From the NCBI GenBank assembly GCA_947494715.1, contig CANLWG010000015.1, forward strand, positions 113,323 through 177,322: a stretch of 64,000 nt of DNA. Reading direction: 5' to 3'. The stretch's first letter is position 1. Each line of letters starts with the position of its first letter. The DNA is from an uncultured Flavobacteriaceae bacterium (lineage in GTDB: Bacteria > Bacteroidota > Bacteroidia > Flavobacteriales > Flavobacteriaceae). A program made the position numbers and the translations under genes. Under the pieces are notes generated by a model, which was not told the DNA's origin, did not search any database, and saw only the letters and a program-made list of their open reading frames with translations. This document shows, piece by piece, positions 9,930-19,598 of this stretch.

Positions 9930-9957
9930 AAAGGGCAGTCAATTAAAACTGCCCTTT
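9930..9957. terminator. Hairpin terminator between SusD and the FG-GAP gene
   Basis: Perfect 10-bp inverted repeat AAAGGGCAGT / ACTGCCCTTT with an 8-nt loop. It lies about 45 bp past the SusD stop on the minus strand. The flanking T runs are short on both strands, so it may end only part of the transcription and set the SusCD to FG-GAP expression ratio. Confidence 0.6.
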
Positions 9958-10002
9958 TGTAAAAAAACTAACTCAAACTACTAAACAACATTTTTGATTT
10001 CT

Positions 10003-11694
10003 TTAATATCCCGGATTTTGTGTATACAGGGATCCACCTTCTACCTTGTTCAATTCGATCTGAAGCGAAGGTATGGGCAATCGCATATGGCGATCTTCAA
10101 AACCATTACTGTCCGAAAGATATGCCCTAGTTTCGGCCTCTGTGGTCAGATAATTATTGAGCACCTCCGAGGCCACTCCCCATCTTTTTAAGTCGAAAAA
10201 TCGATGTCCTTCCAAAGCAAGTTCCAACCTTCGCTCATGACGCACGGCCTTACGTGCTAAATCGGTATCCGTCCAAGGGTCGTCATAGGTTCCAACATTG
10301 TATGTGGCCCATGTTATTCCTGAGTCATCCAAAGATGTACTCAACCCGTCCGGTCCTATGGCGGATTGCCCGGCACGTGTTCTCACCATATTTACGAGCT
10401 CCCGGGCACGCTCTAAATTGCCCAGTTCCACCTCGGCTTCTGCCAACATCAACAATACGTCGGCATACCTGATTATCGGAACGTTAATAGGTGATAATTG
10501 TTCTGGCCTCCACCCTACCAGACTCGCATCCCCGGGTGCCGGAAGAAATTTCTTTTGCGAATAGGGCCCGGCCCAGTTTCTATCACGAATCCAAAAGGAT
10601 TGATGCGGTCCCCATTCCTTAAATGGCACATCATCACGTCCCACGGTCCAATCCAATCTTGGGTCTACAGGATCTGTGATGGTAACATCGGAATCGTCAA
10701 AGGTGTCCAAAAGTGGTAAGCCGTTGGGATCGGTTTTATGGGCATTGACCAAATTTTGTGAAGGCTGATGAAAACCGCAGCAGCCGAATGGGCTGCCTTC
10801 ATGTGGATAGGCTAACCTATCCCCCCAATTACCATTGGCCCCATTGGTAGATCCGTCATTGGCCGACGCCTGAATTGAAAACAAATGTTCGCCGGCATTC
10901 TCCAGTTCCGCGGTAAATATATCAGCAACCGATGGCAGAAGTTCGTAAAGTCCACTATTGACCACCAGGTCGAATTCTTGCTTGGCATTGGCAAAATCCT
11001 GATTGTACAAATATGCCTTGCCAAGGTACGCCCTAGCGGCTCCTTCAGAGGCCCGGCCAATCTCCCCTTGGGTCGCTGGCAAGTTATCTGCAGCAAACTG
11101 TAAATCCTGAATAATCAAGGAAATAACGTCATCATCGGTATTAGATCTCTTTTCTAAAGGATCATAGGTCTCTAACATGTAGGGCACGTTTACCCATAGT
11201 TTCCAAAGATCAAAGTGGTAATGGGCGCGTAAAAACCTGGCTTCAGCTGCAATGGGGTTTGGATTAGCGATGTCCTCTGCATTTGCTAGAAGGTTCAATG
11301 CCGTATTGGCCCTTGAGATGCCCTCGTACATTGCCCTCCATTTGGAATCGAAATAGGTGTTGCCCGGGGCCCAACGAAAAAGCTCGACCTCTAAAATCTC
11401 AGGTTGGTCACTTGGTGTAGAGCCTTTATGGGCATCGTCGGAGGCAACGCTCCCAAAAATCCAGTTGCTACTGGAATTTGGCCATGGCTGGCTTTGAAAG
11501 GCACTGCCATCATTTTGCCACCCGTCCAACATAGAGTATGCGGAAATCAGAGCCGCCTGAACACCGGTCTCATTTTCTAAAACTTCCTGTGAGAAACTGG
11601 CCTGAGGGGCAACCTCGAGAAAGTCCTCCGAGCATGATATTGCTATTATACCAGCTAACAATAAGGCTGAAATTATTACTTTTATCCGTTTCAT
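10003..11694 (-). CDS. SusD/RagB family outer-membrane glycan-binding lipoprotein
   Basis: A 563-residue SusD-like protein with lipoprotein signal MKRIKVIISALLLAGIIAISC. Typical features include DFLEVAPQ after the lipidated Cys, tetratricopeptide-like helical segments (EARFLRAHYHFDLWKLW, GAARAYLGKAYLY), and the C-terminal block IRYADVLLMLAEAEVELGN followed by ALEGHRFFDLKRWG. It forms the lid of the SusC channel and captures oligosaccharides at the cell surface. It starts 17 bp after SusC ends, so the two are translated from one mRNA. The substrate cannot be read from sequence; the shared operator suggests it belongs to the same regulon as the apiose and oxidative genes. Confidence 0.92.
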   Translation of the reverse strand: MKRIKVIISALLLAGIIAISCSEDFLEVAPQASFSQEVLENETGVQAALISAYSMLDGWQNDGSAFQSQPWPNSSSNWIFGSVASDDAHKGSTPSDQPEILEVELFRWAPGNTYFDSKWRAMYEGISRANTALNLLANAEDIANPNPIAAEARFLRAHYHFDLWKLWVNVPYMLETYDPLEKRSNTDDDVISLIIQDLQFAADNLPATQGEIGRASEGAARAYLGKAYLYNQDFANAKQEFDLVVNSGLYELLPSVADIFTAELENAGEHLFSIQASANDGSTNGANGNWGDRLAYPHEGSPFGCCGFHQPSQNLVNAHKTDPNGLPLLDTFDDSDVTITDPVDPRLDWTVGRDDVPFKEWGPHQSFWIRDRNWAGPYSQKKFLPAPGDASLVGWRPEQLSPINVPIIRYADVLLMLAEAEVELGNLERARELVNMVRTRAGQSAIGPDGLSTSLDDSGITWATYNVGTYDDPWTDTDLARKAVRHERRLELALEGHRFFDLKRWGVASEVLNNYLTTEAETRAYLSDSNGFEDRHMRLPIPSLQIELNKVEGGSLYTQNPGY

Positions 11695-11711
11695 TTTAGT
11701 CTTTATTTATA

Positions 11712-14700
11712 TTAGAATTGTGCGCTGAAACCTATTTGAAAAACTCGATTGGAAGGGTAATTGGAAACATCGAATCCATTCCAAAGATCGCCATTTCTAT
11801 TGCCGGCCCCAAAATTGGATATGGCGGGATCCAAGCCATCATAACCGGTAATGGTAAACAGGTTCTGGGCCTGTAGATACAATCTAAAACCATCCAATAC
11901 ATTCCCGAATACCTTCTTGGGAAAGGTGTAGCCTAACTGCATATTCTTTGCTCGTAGGTAGGATCCGTCATCCACATAAAATGTACTGGGATCGTTACTA
12001 AAAGTATCACTGGCATCAGGTCTTGGATAACTGGCATCCAGATTATCCGGTGACCAAGCATCCAGAACGGCATCTATACGAACGTTTGAATTGAATTCGT
12101 GAAAAACATCGAATGTGTGCGTATAGTTGAAAATCTCGTTGCCCACAGAAGCAAACAATAGCATGCTAAAATCAAAGTTTTTGTATTCGAAACCTAAATT
12201 TACCCCTAGCGTAAAGTCTGGGTGTGGGTTGCCTATAATTCCTTTATCATCATCATTGATAACCCCATCATTATTGATATCTACAAACTTGATCCTTCCA
12301 AGATCCGCACCGTCCTGGACGGCATGAGAGTCTATCTCGGCCTGGGAATCAAAGAATCCATCCGCCGTTAAGCCCCAAAAAGAGGACAAGGGGCTACCGA
12401 CCTGTGCCGCTACGATGGGCAATCCTATCCTTGAATCGAATCCTGTGGGAAAGAATATATCCGTATCTCCATCAATTGCTATCACCTCATTCACATATCT
12501 ACTAAAATTGAACGCGGTGTTAAATCTAAATTCATCCCCTATTTTACCACGATATTGCAATCCTATATCCACTCCGTTATTCTCAATTTCGCCAAGATTT
12601 ACAAATGGTGGGGAAGACAATCCTGCTGTTGCGGGCAATGGAGCTTCAACCAATAGGCCATCAACTGTTCTTTTGTAGATGTCCACTACCAAGTTGATCT
12701 TACCTTGCCACATGGATAAATCCAAGCCGAAGTTGCTACTTATATTCTCTTCCCATCGTGTGGCGTTATCCCCTCTAGCTTGAAGACTGAATCCCCTGAC
12801 CAATGAGGTATTTGCACCTGTAATGTCATAAAACGTCGATCCTTGATCACCTCCATATCTATTGAAAGCATTACCGGAAGGAATCGCCTGATTCCCAGTT
12901 TTACCCCAACTATAACGAAGTTTCAGGTCATCCAGCCATTCCGCATTTTCGAGAAATGATTCTTCGCTTACACGCCATCCTGCACTGAATGCCGGGAAAT
13001 TACCCCATCGCGTATCCGAGCCAAAATTTGAGGAACCGTCCCGTCTATAAGTTAAACTGATCAGATACTTGTCGTCAAAGGAATAATCCAGTTTAGCAAA
13101 AGCCGATGCCAATTTATTGATATCACCCGTGGAGAATATGGTCCTGGTATCACCGTTGGCCAAGCCTGGTTGCAAGTACCATAGACTTTGATCGTCCAAA
13201 AAGAATTGTTGCAATCCTCCTTGGGCTTCCCTAAACGTAGTGCTTACGGCCTCATAACCCAGTAACGCCTGTATACTGTGCTTTTCCCCTAGCAAAACAT
13301 CGTATGCCAATGTATTGGTCCAGTTCCAATTGTTCCTTTCGTTCCAGGTCTCCTGCAATTCGTTTTGATCAATGGGAGGGGGAACAACATCCGTGTTATC
13401 ATATCTGCCAAAAAATACTCCAAGTCCATGGGAAATATCAACACCATAGGTTGTTCTGGCCTTGAGGCCTTTCAAAAGTTCAAATTCGAGAAAGGCATTT
13501 GCCAAAATCCTAGTTTCCACAAATTCGTTGTCCTTATTTCTTGTAAGTGCGGCCACCGGCTGTCTAACCGAAACTCCTTCTGCCTGACCGGCAAATTGTT
13601 CTCCTGTGATATCATATACATTTGCAATTGATGCCGTACGCATGGCCGCATATACCATGCCTCCTTCTACCTGATTTCCATTACCTATAAAATCACCACC
13701 ATTCCTTGAGGAACGACTGACCAAAAGGTTTTCGCCGATAGTAAGTTTACCTATTTTGAATGACGTATTGGCTCTTAATGAGGCCCTTTCAAAATAGTTA
13801 TGGATCATTGTACCCTCGTGATTAAGGTAATTGGTAGAAAAATAATAGTTTGTTTTTTCCGTGGCTCCAGAAACCGATACATTATGCTCTTGGATAAGAG
13901 CAGGATTAAAAATCTCGTTGAACCAATCCGTACCCTGCTTGTTGGCCCTATCTACCGGCCTATCGGGAAATCGGTAAAACGCTTCTTCGTCAAACTGACC
14001 AATCCTATTGATTTCATTGGTGACCGGGTCGCGATAGGGTCGTATATAATCCGGCAATATTCCACGACCTTCCGAATAAGGATCCTGATCTGAAGGTGTT
14101 ATTCCAGCATTTTCCCATCTGTCCCACTTAAATTGAGACATGAGCAGAGGATCCTTTACCATATAATCCATATCATTGACCGGGGTAGCAATGCCAAAAT
14201 AGGCATCATATTGCACCTTGGGCTTGGTACCTACCTTACCTTTCTTTGTGGTTATTATAATCACCCCATTATTCGCTCTGGCCCCATAAATTGATGCTGA
14301 TGCAGCGTCCTTTAGAACCTGGATACTTTCTATATCATTTGGGTTAAAAGCGGTATTAAAGGCATCTTGTACGGGCACCCCGTCTATGATATACAGCGGA
14401 TCATTATTCGTAAAGGATCCGAATCCGCGAATCCTGATGTTGGAACCCTCCCCAGGCTCCCCAGAAGTAGAAACGGTGAGTCCGGTAGTCTGCCCCTCAA
14501 GCTTTTGAGCGAAACTCGGGGCTGCAATTTTATTCATTTCCTCAGTATCGACCACGGCTACCGCTCCAGTGATATCTCTTTGCCGTTGAGAGGTATAACC
14601 GGTCAAAATCACTTCATCCAATGCCAAGGAATCGGGCACCATACTAAAGTTTATGGTACTCCTTCCCTCAATACCAACCTCCTGAGTGGTATATCCAACA

Positions 14701-14996
14701 TAGGATGCAATCAAAATTTCGCTACCATCCGGGACATTTATCTCATAATTACCATCAAAATCGGTAACGGTTCCTATTGAAGTTCCTTTTACAAGAATGG
14801 CGGCCCCTAGCAGCGGAACGCCATTTTCATCAGTAACCGTTCCAGAAATGGTACGATCTGTTGTTTGCCATACCATAAGGTTCGCTTTCATAGCATAGGT
14901 GGATGCCACATTCATAAGCATGCTTAGGTAGAACAATAAATAACCGGTTCGCTTAGCAGTCCTTGAAAAAAGACCCTGTGTAAAAAATGGTTTCAT
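11712..14996 (-). CDS. SusC/RagA TonB-dependent outer-membrane transporter
   Basis: A 1094-residue TonB-linked receptor. After an N-terminal signal region comes a carboxypeptidase-regulatory-like domain (ISGTVTDENGVPLLGAAI), the plug domain (DEVILTGYTSQ, then IRIRGFGSF and NNGVIIITTKKG) and a long beta-barrel ending in the aromatic RVFQIGFSAQF. There is no STN domain, so unlike the second SusC it is not expected to signal to an anti-sigma factor; control by the GntR operator sites upstream is more likely. It heads the SusC-SusD unit. The start at 14996 leaves a somewhat long n-region (MKPFFTQGLFSRTAKRTGY), which is common in the family. Confidence 0.93.
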   Translation of the reverse strand: MKPFFTQGLFSRTAKRTGYLLFYLSMLMNVASTYAMKANLMVWQTTDRTISGTVTDENGVPLLGAAILVKGTSIGTVTDFDGNYEINVPDGSEILIASYVGYTTQEVGIEGRSTINFSMVPDSLALDEVILTGYTSQRQRDITGAVAVVDTEEMNKIAAPSFAQKLEGQTTGLTVSTSGEPGEGSNIRIRGFGSFTNNDPLYIIDGVPVQDAFNTAFNPNDIESIQVLKDAASASIYGARANNGVIIITTKKGKVGTKPKVQYDAYFGIATPVNDMDYMVKDPLLMSQFKWDRWENAGITPSDQDPYSEGRGILPDYIRPYRDPVTNEINRIGQFDEEAFYRFPDRPVDRANKQGTDWFNEIFNPALIQEHNVSVSGATEKTNYYFSTNYLNHEGTMIHNYFERASLRANTSFKIGKLTIGENLLVSRSSRNGGDFIGNGNQVEGGMVYAAMRTASIANVYDITGEQFAGQAEGVSVRQPVAALTRNKDNEFVETRILANAFLEFELLKGLKARTTYGVDISHGLGVFFGRYDNTDVVPPPIDQNELQETWNERNNWNWTNTLAYDVLLGEKHSIQALLGYEAVSTTFREAQGGLQQFFLDDQSLWYLQPGLANGDTRTIFSTGDINKLASAFAKLDYSFDDKYLISLTYRRDGSSNFGSDTRWGNFPAFSAGWRVSEESFLENAEWLDDLKLRYSWGKTGNQAIPSGNAFNRYGGDQGSTFYDITGANTSLVRGFSLQARGDNATRWEENISSNFGLDLSMWQGKINLVVDIYKRTVDGLLVEAPLPATAGLSSPPFVNLGEIENNGVDIGLQYRGKIGDEFRFNTAFNFSRYVNEVIAIDGDTDIFFPTGFDSRIGLPIVAAQVGSPLSSFWGLTADGFFDSQAEIDSHAVQDGADLGRIKFVDINNDGVINDDDKGIIGNPHPDFTLGVNLGFEYKNFDFSMLLFASVGNEIFNYTHTFDVFHEFNSNVRIDAVLDAWSPDNLDASYPRPDASDTFSNDPSTFYVDDGSYLRAKNMQLGYTFPKKVFGNVLDGFRLYLQAQNLFTITGYDGLDPAISNFGAGNRNGDLWNGFDVSNYPSNRVFQIGFSAQF

Positions 14997-15176
14997 ACTT
15001 ATTTATTGGTTTTTGTAAAAAGAAGTTCTCACGAAGTTCTTTTAAGGTTGAGTAAAGCACCCCCATATTGGTTCTCGTTTCTTGTTTGACAATGAGGGTT
15101 TTGATTATATAAAAGTGTTTAGGTGTTTCAATTGTATTATCTCAAAATCGAATTATGAATAACAAATATATATATT

Positions 15177-15188
15177 TTTGTATACAAT
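15177..15188 (-). promoter_or_regulatory. Operator TTTGTATACAAT at the SusC promoter
   Basis: Contains the shared core TTGTATACAA. Its position relative to the minus-strand TATATTTG box is identical to that at 25701-25712 (14 nt between the left edges of box and operator), so the same promoter module appears twice. Confidence 0.7.
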
Positions 15189-15447
15189 TATGAAAATGAA
15201 TAATATATTTTTTGTTAAAAGCAAGAATATCGAAAACATGTAGGTAAAATCCTATATGCTTCCGCCGATAATGCCCCTAGCAGCTAATGCCTTGATTTAT
15301 AATATGCCACGAAGAGTGAATTCATGTTTTAGAAGGCTGATGCCATGAAGAAGATAATCCGATGGAAGCAGTCATCCCTATAAACGCACCAAATAAGCTT
15401 GTATAAACAAAATCAACAAGGAAAGAATTCTATTTCACCACGCTCAA

Positions 15448-15459
15448 ATTGTATACAAA
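15448..15459. promoter_or_regulatory. Second operator ATTGTATACAAA upstream of SusC
   Basis: Contains the exact core TTGTATACAA, 77 bp past the stop of the GntR gene and about 450 bp upstream of SusC. It is the distal partner of the 15177 site. The A-rich flank after the core matches that at the 15177 and 25701 sites but is in the opposite orientation relative to the genes. Confidence 0.6.
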
Positions 15460-15535
15460 AATTTAATACCTAAATGCAACATGGAATTTGAAAGGTCCGA
15501 AGGGAGGTTACAAGCAAGTTTAAGGCGTGAAAATT

Positions 15536-16207
15536 TTAATCCGAATAACTAAATAGATTCATAAAGTTTATGATTTCCTTTTTCAAATATTCTATATGCC
15601 TTTTTATCGAAGCTTCTGCTTCTTCGGCATTACCATTAATGATGTGGGTGACGAATTCTTCATGCTCCAAAGCCGATTTTGAAGTTCTTCCCTCCAAAAT
15701 GTAAATCGAAACCCGCATCCTATGCCATTGAATATTCAATTTTTCGATAAAGTCCGCGGCCTTGCGTGAATTGGCCATCTTGAAAATCAGTTGGTGCAGT
15801 CTTTTATCCAGTTCCAACCAATCCTCCAAATAGCGTTGGCGGCTGTCCTCGTCCTCCGGCCGTTCCTGGGCCATGGCTTTCATTTCCTGGACAATCTCCT
15901 TGAGTTTTTTCTTATCGCTTTTTGAACCTCTTTTAGCTGCCCAACCCACAATGGCACCCTCAAGGGCATATTTGATGTCGAATATTTCAATTATTTCATC
16001 CACGGTCAACCGATAGACTGTTTTTCGTCCTTTTTTTGAATAGATCAGGCCTTCGGATTCAAGTCTGGCAAGGGCTTCGCGAATAGGTGTTCTTCCAATT
16101 CCCAAACGTTCCGATAAAGCAGTTTCCGTTATACTCTCACCTGGTTTAATTTCCATGGAGATAATTAACTTTTGTATGCTCTCGTAAGCTTCGTCCTTAG
16201 ATTTCAT
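15536..16207 (-). CDS. GntR family transcriptional regulator, FCD (FadR-like) type
   Basis: A 223-residue regulator. The N-terminal winged helix (about residues 5-67) has the GntR signature: ITETALSERLGIGRTPIREALARLESEGLI. The C-terminal FCD helical domain (about 75-215) retains likely metal/effector-site residues: LDKRLHQLIF, and EHEEFVTHIINGN followed by a His in IKRHIEYL. Such regulators sense sugar acids or related metabolites and usually repress. The short palindrome TTGTATACAA, repeated in the promoters around it, is the kind of site this family binds. It is the only DNA-binding regulator of this class in the window. I saw no operator directly upstream of its own start, so autoregulation is not evident. 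The effector might be an apionate-type acid or an aldonate; this is inference. Confidence 0.88.
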   Translation of the reverse strand: MKSKDEAYESIQKLIISMEIKPGESITETALSERLGIGRTPIREALARLESEGLIYSKKGRKTVYRLTVDEIIEIFDIKYALEGAIVGWAAKRGSKSDKKKLKEIVQEMKAMAQERPEDEDSRQRYLEDWLELDKRLHQLIFKMANSRKAADFIEKLNIQWHRMRVSIYILEGRTSKSALEHEEFVTHIINGNAEEAEASIKRHIEYLKKEIINFMNLFSYSD

Positions 16208-17108
16208 GCTATCAACCTTTTAATTTACAGCCAAGATACCTTATTTCAACAAAAGTCGTGAATAGCCCGTACCAACAACAAGGTTTTAAATTGCATATTA
16301 CAAGGGCAACCTGTTCCAAAAAACTCTTCTTCTTGGAATAGATTCCTCTTCATTATATATTTTTCGGTATATGCTTGCAATATAACATTATATCCTAATT
16401 GGATTCATTTAAAATAAAAGCATGTTGGAAAACTCTGCTTCCTGGAAACCGGTATTTTGAGAACCATAGCATCAAATTAAGCAAGTTCCGCATCTGGATA
16501 TGCAACCGATTTAATTGATAGCCAGAACCTCAAACTTATGATTGTCAATTCACATTGTTTTTAAAAATGTTCTAATCTGAAAAACCAAATAAACGGAATT
16601 GGCAACTAAAAAACAATATTAAGGACATGAATAACCCTTCCTTGTTCTCAAAATAAAAATTTTCTTGAAACCGACTATCCCCAAGGCAAGCCATAGAAAT
16701 ATTTCGCCGATTTCATCCCGATTGCCATCGGCAACCGAAATTTTGTAGTTAGCCTCGCCCAAAACTGCTGAAAACGACAGTTCTGACCTTGTACATTCCT
16801 CTCGCTATGCTCGTCAGATACCATAGGAGAGGTGAAATCGGAGACGCCAACCCAGGGTCGGAGAATCTTTAGATTGAAAAATTAAGCCTACTCGGGCGGG
16901 CTTTACCAAATTCTTTACAATGTAAAGTCGTTTTGAGTTATTCTTGCCAGCTTTTCTTAAAAATACCACCTTGGAAGGTGTATTCCTCCTTAATCGCTAT
17001 AGTAGGATGTTAAGATGCTACGAAATATGTGAATTACTCCTTTCTAGATGATAACTACAAAATAAAACTCCAATTTCCCTCAACACGGGATTCGCCATCA
17101 ACCTTGTT
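16208..17108. other. 900-bp region without a recognisable gene
   Basis: No open frame of useful length was found. The 5' part is AT-rich and includes the GntR upstream region. From about 16650 the composition shifts and nested inverted repeats appear: CCGATTTCA (16707-16715) with TGAAATCGG (16833-16841), enclosing the hairpin CCTCTC-CTATG / CATAG-GAGAGG (16798-16832). It could be a structured RNA or a decayed insertion. I cannot assign it. Confidence 0.4.
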
Positions 17109-17495
17109 TTACACATCAGGAAAATCTATTTCCTCAAAGAACAAATAGTTGTCCAAACTTGTCGGAGGTGCAAAAAAACAAATGACCTTCATTTCCAAAT
17201 CACTTGTATTATGGAGCATATGCACTTTATTTTTAGGGAATAAAATACTGGAACCTTCCTTTACCTCACCAACTTGCCCATCTATCAAAACCCTGCCGCT
17301 ACCTTTTATAATATGTATCAATTCTTCGCCATGCGGATGTGAGTGGGCCGGCCTCACCTTTTCCCCAGGGGGTACCCTAATTATACAGGCGGACAAGTAT
17401 TTGGCTCCCAATATTTTCTCGTTCGCAATCCACTTTAAGTGTCTTCCAGGTAGAGTGGCCTCATTTCCTTCGTTATAATGTAGTATGTTCTTCAC
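17109..17495 (-). CDS. Cupin-domain protein
   Basis: A 128-residue single-cupin protein. The first cupin motif reads HSHPHGEELIHIIKG with two His and a Glu for metal binding, and the second has FPKNKVHMLHN. It is about the size of KdgF-like or other small sugar-acid-processing cupins, but nothing distinguishes catalysis from binding. It is the last gene of the 25484-17109 operon, 6 bp after the transketolase-like gene. It lacks a signal peptide and is cytoplasmic. Confidence 0.8.
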   Translation of the reverse strand: MKNILHYNEGNEATLPGRHLKWIANEKILGAKYLSACIIRVPPGEKVRPAHSHPHGEELIHIIKGSGRVLIDGQVGEVKEGSSILFPKNKVHMLHNTSDLEMKVICFFAPPTSLDNYLFFEEIDFPDV

Positions 17496-17501
17496 GGAAT
17501 G

Positions 17502-19592
17502 TTAGGTTTTGCTCAACTCCAGCGCACTTTTAATTTTCTCCGCAAGTTGTGCCGGTGAAAGGCCTAGATTTTCAATGAGTTGTTTATAGGTGCCGGAATG
17601 GATGTAATTAATCTCTCCATTTCCGTTTTTGGTATTAATTGGTATAAGGCTATTGTATTTGATATCTCTACCCTTTAGGTTCATTTCGAGAAGAAGCTTG
17701 GACCATAAATATCCGTTATTCTGTTCTATAATGAATAGGGATATATTGTCTTTGACGAATTCCTCCACGACTGAAACATCTACCGATGGCATATCGATTA
17801 TTTTGGCATGTATTCCCTCTTTTTGTAACAATTTAGCAGTAGTTAAGGCCTCATGTACCCCTCGACCACTGCTTATTATTGCTAAGTCTTCTTTCTCCTC
17901 GGTTTCAAAAACGACGTTCGCCGTGCCATACTCAAACTGGTAATCCTTATTGTAAATGACAGCTGCGGGTGCCCTTAAAATCCTTAAATAAACAAGTCCT
18001 TTGTTTCCCTCCATAATCCATTGCATCACTGCCAGTAATTGTTGTGGACAACATACAGTAATAATCTTGAGGTGTGCCAGTGCATCAAACAACAGCGCAT
18101 CGTCATTTCCCATGTGGGTGGCTCCATTGGTCTGTGTATCGAGGTCGGCAGCGGTAGCCAAAAAAGTCAGATCCAATCCGTACCCTTCACTTAGCCAACC
18201 GTCCTTATGCTCCATGATTTCCAGTCTTTCCTGATGACCTACGGCAATCCGCCTAAGGACTTTCCAGTCAAAAAACGGACAAAACGTACTGACCCAAACG
18301 TTATGGCCCAGTGCGGCGTACGCCTCTCCTATCAACATCATATTGGCTTCCGCGACACCGACGTTAAATGCCCGGTGCTGATCGATTCCACCAATACCGG
18401 ATTCCAGCCCGCTGGTAGACGCCAAATCGGAATCGACCGATACCACCTTACTGTCCCGGGCAAAAACCTTCATGGCCTCGGCAATCAATAAATGTGCACT
18501 ATAAGTCTTGGATTCGTCCAGAACGGGAAGTTGGTTTTTATCAAAATCCAATTTCTTTTCCCTTACAGGTGCCCGTTTGGTCCTGACCTTAGGCTTAATC
18601 ATTTGGACATTATGGCACATACCATCATCACCTTCTTGAATCTTAAGATTCATTTGTGCAGCTTTTGAGGCAATGTCCTGCCGTTGCCCGGCATCCAATT
18701 TGTCGTAAAATTTGCAGAATTCTTCTTCCCTGGCCTTTCTTCTTGTCTTTTGTGAAGCAACTTCATGTTGCATAATTTCTTCTGGAATGGCTACCTTATG
18801 ATTATTAAGGAATGCCGAAAAACTTCCCGAGCCTTTAAATGCATCACAAATAATGGCCGTTGGTTTCCCAGATCTTGGGCCATTCTTAAATTCGTTCAGA
18901 CAATCATAGATGCTATGATATTTGGTAGTATCGGCGGTGAGGACCCGCCAGCCAAAGGATTCAAAACTACCTTGTATATTTTTATGGGGTAGTATCAATC
19001 GATTTACAACATCCAATTGTCCGCCATTGCTATCCACAAGAACACACAAATTATCCAATCTTTTGTATCCGGCGTACATCACCGCTTCCCAAATGGGTCC
19101 TTCCTGTAATTCCCCGTCACCGGTCATTGCGTATACATCAAAATGTGGATTTGACCGACCCGCCAATGCAAATCCCTGTGCCACGCCCAATCCTTGGCCC
19201 ATGGGCCCGGTAGCGATTTGTATTCCTGGAAGTATGGGCCCTGGATGACCATTGAGTATGCTGTCAATTGATCTAGACCCTTTCAAAACGTTTTCATCAA
19301 AATATCCAATATCCGCATATATGGAAGCAAGTGTAGCCACTGCATGGCCTTTGCTCAACACGAACATGTCCTGTCCGATCTTATTGGGATTTTCGATATC
19401 CAAATCGATAAATCCCCCATAGTACAAGGCGGTCAAGGGGATAATAGCCGATGAAGCCCCCCCGGAATGTATTCCATGATCTACGGCAAATTCACTCTGT
19501 AGCAGATTGCGTAATCTTACGTCGGAATCCTTTATCTCCAGCAATTTGAGAATCCCTTTCCGAACCATGTCCCTAGTCTGTGCGTTATTCAT
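17502..19592 (-). CDS. Transketolase-like thiamine-diphosphate enzyme (fused N and C halves)
   Basis: A 696-residue protein that fuses the two transketolase halves often encoded separately. The N half has SKGHAVATLASIYAD, GPMGQGLGVAQG and the ThDP motif GDGELQEGPIWEA...VDSNGGQLD. The C half has the pyrimidine domain with the catalytic Glu in FNVGVAEANMM, and a C-terminal regulatory domain (IISSGRGVHEAL). It is clearly different from the canonical transketolase at 40361: the linker is charged (KTRRKAREEE, KTKRAPVREKK) and donor/acceptor residues differ. The split-type family includes apulose-4-phosphate transketolase and other sugar-specific transketolases, so a branched or unusual ketose is possible. 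Cytoplasmic; lies between the SDR and cupin genes with gaps of 6 bp. Confidence 0.85.
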   Translation of the reverse strand: MNNAQTRDMVRKGILKLLEIKDSDVRLRNLLQSEFAVDHGIHSGGASSAIIPLTALYYGGFIDLDIENPNKIGQDMFVLSKGHAVATLASIYADIGYFDENVLKGSRSIDSILNGHPGPILPGIQIATGPMGQGLGVAQGFALAGRSNPHFDVYAMTGDGELQEGPIWEAVMYAGYKRLDNLCVLVDSNGGQLDVVNRLILPHKNIQGSFESFGWRVLTADTTKYHSIYDCLNEFKNGPRSGKPTAIICDAFKGSGSFSAFLNNHKVAIPEEIMQHEVASQKTRRKAREEEFCKFYDKLDAGQRQDIASKAAQMNLKIQEGDDGMCHNVQMIKPKVRTKRAPVREKKLDFDKNQLPVLDESKTYSAHLLIAEAMKVFARDSKVVSVDSDLASTSGLESGIGGIDQHRAFNVGVAEANMMLIGEAYAALGHNVWVSTFCPFFDWKVLRRIAVGHQERLEIMEHKDGWLSEGYGLDLTFLATAADLDTQTNGATHMGNDDALLFDALAHLKIITVCCPQQLLAVMQWIMEGNKGLVYLRILRAPAAVIYNKDYQFEYGTANVVFETEEKEDLAIISSGRGVHEALTTAKLLQKEGIHAKIIDMPSVDVSVVEEFVKDNISLFIIEQNNGYLWSKLLLEMNLKGRDIKYNSLIPINTKNGNGEINYIHSGTYKQLIENLGLSPAQLAEKIKSALELSKT

Positions 19593-19598
19593 TTCGAG

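Larger units (their letters stand above)
14997..15535. promoter_or_regulatory. SusC upstream region with two GntR-type operators
   Basis: No gene is present in this 539-bp gap. A minus-strand TATATTTG box (15163-15170) is a good -7 element for SusC. The operator TTTGTATACAAT (15177-15188) starts 6 nt upstream of that box, between the -7 element and where -33 would sit. A second operator lies about 270 bp further upstream at 15448-15459. Two sites at that distance could allow looping. The start of SusC is about 165 bp from the box, so the mRNA would have a long leader. Confidence 0.6.

Noticed and set aside
10021-10030. TGTATACAGG inside the SusD gene
   Set aside because: It matches only part of the operator core, lies in coding sequence, and has no promoter box nearby.
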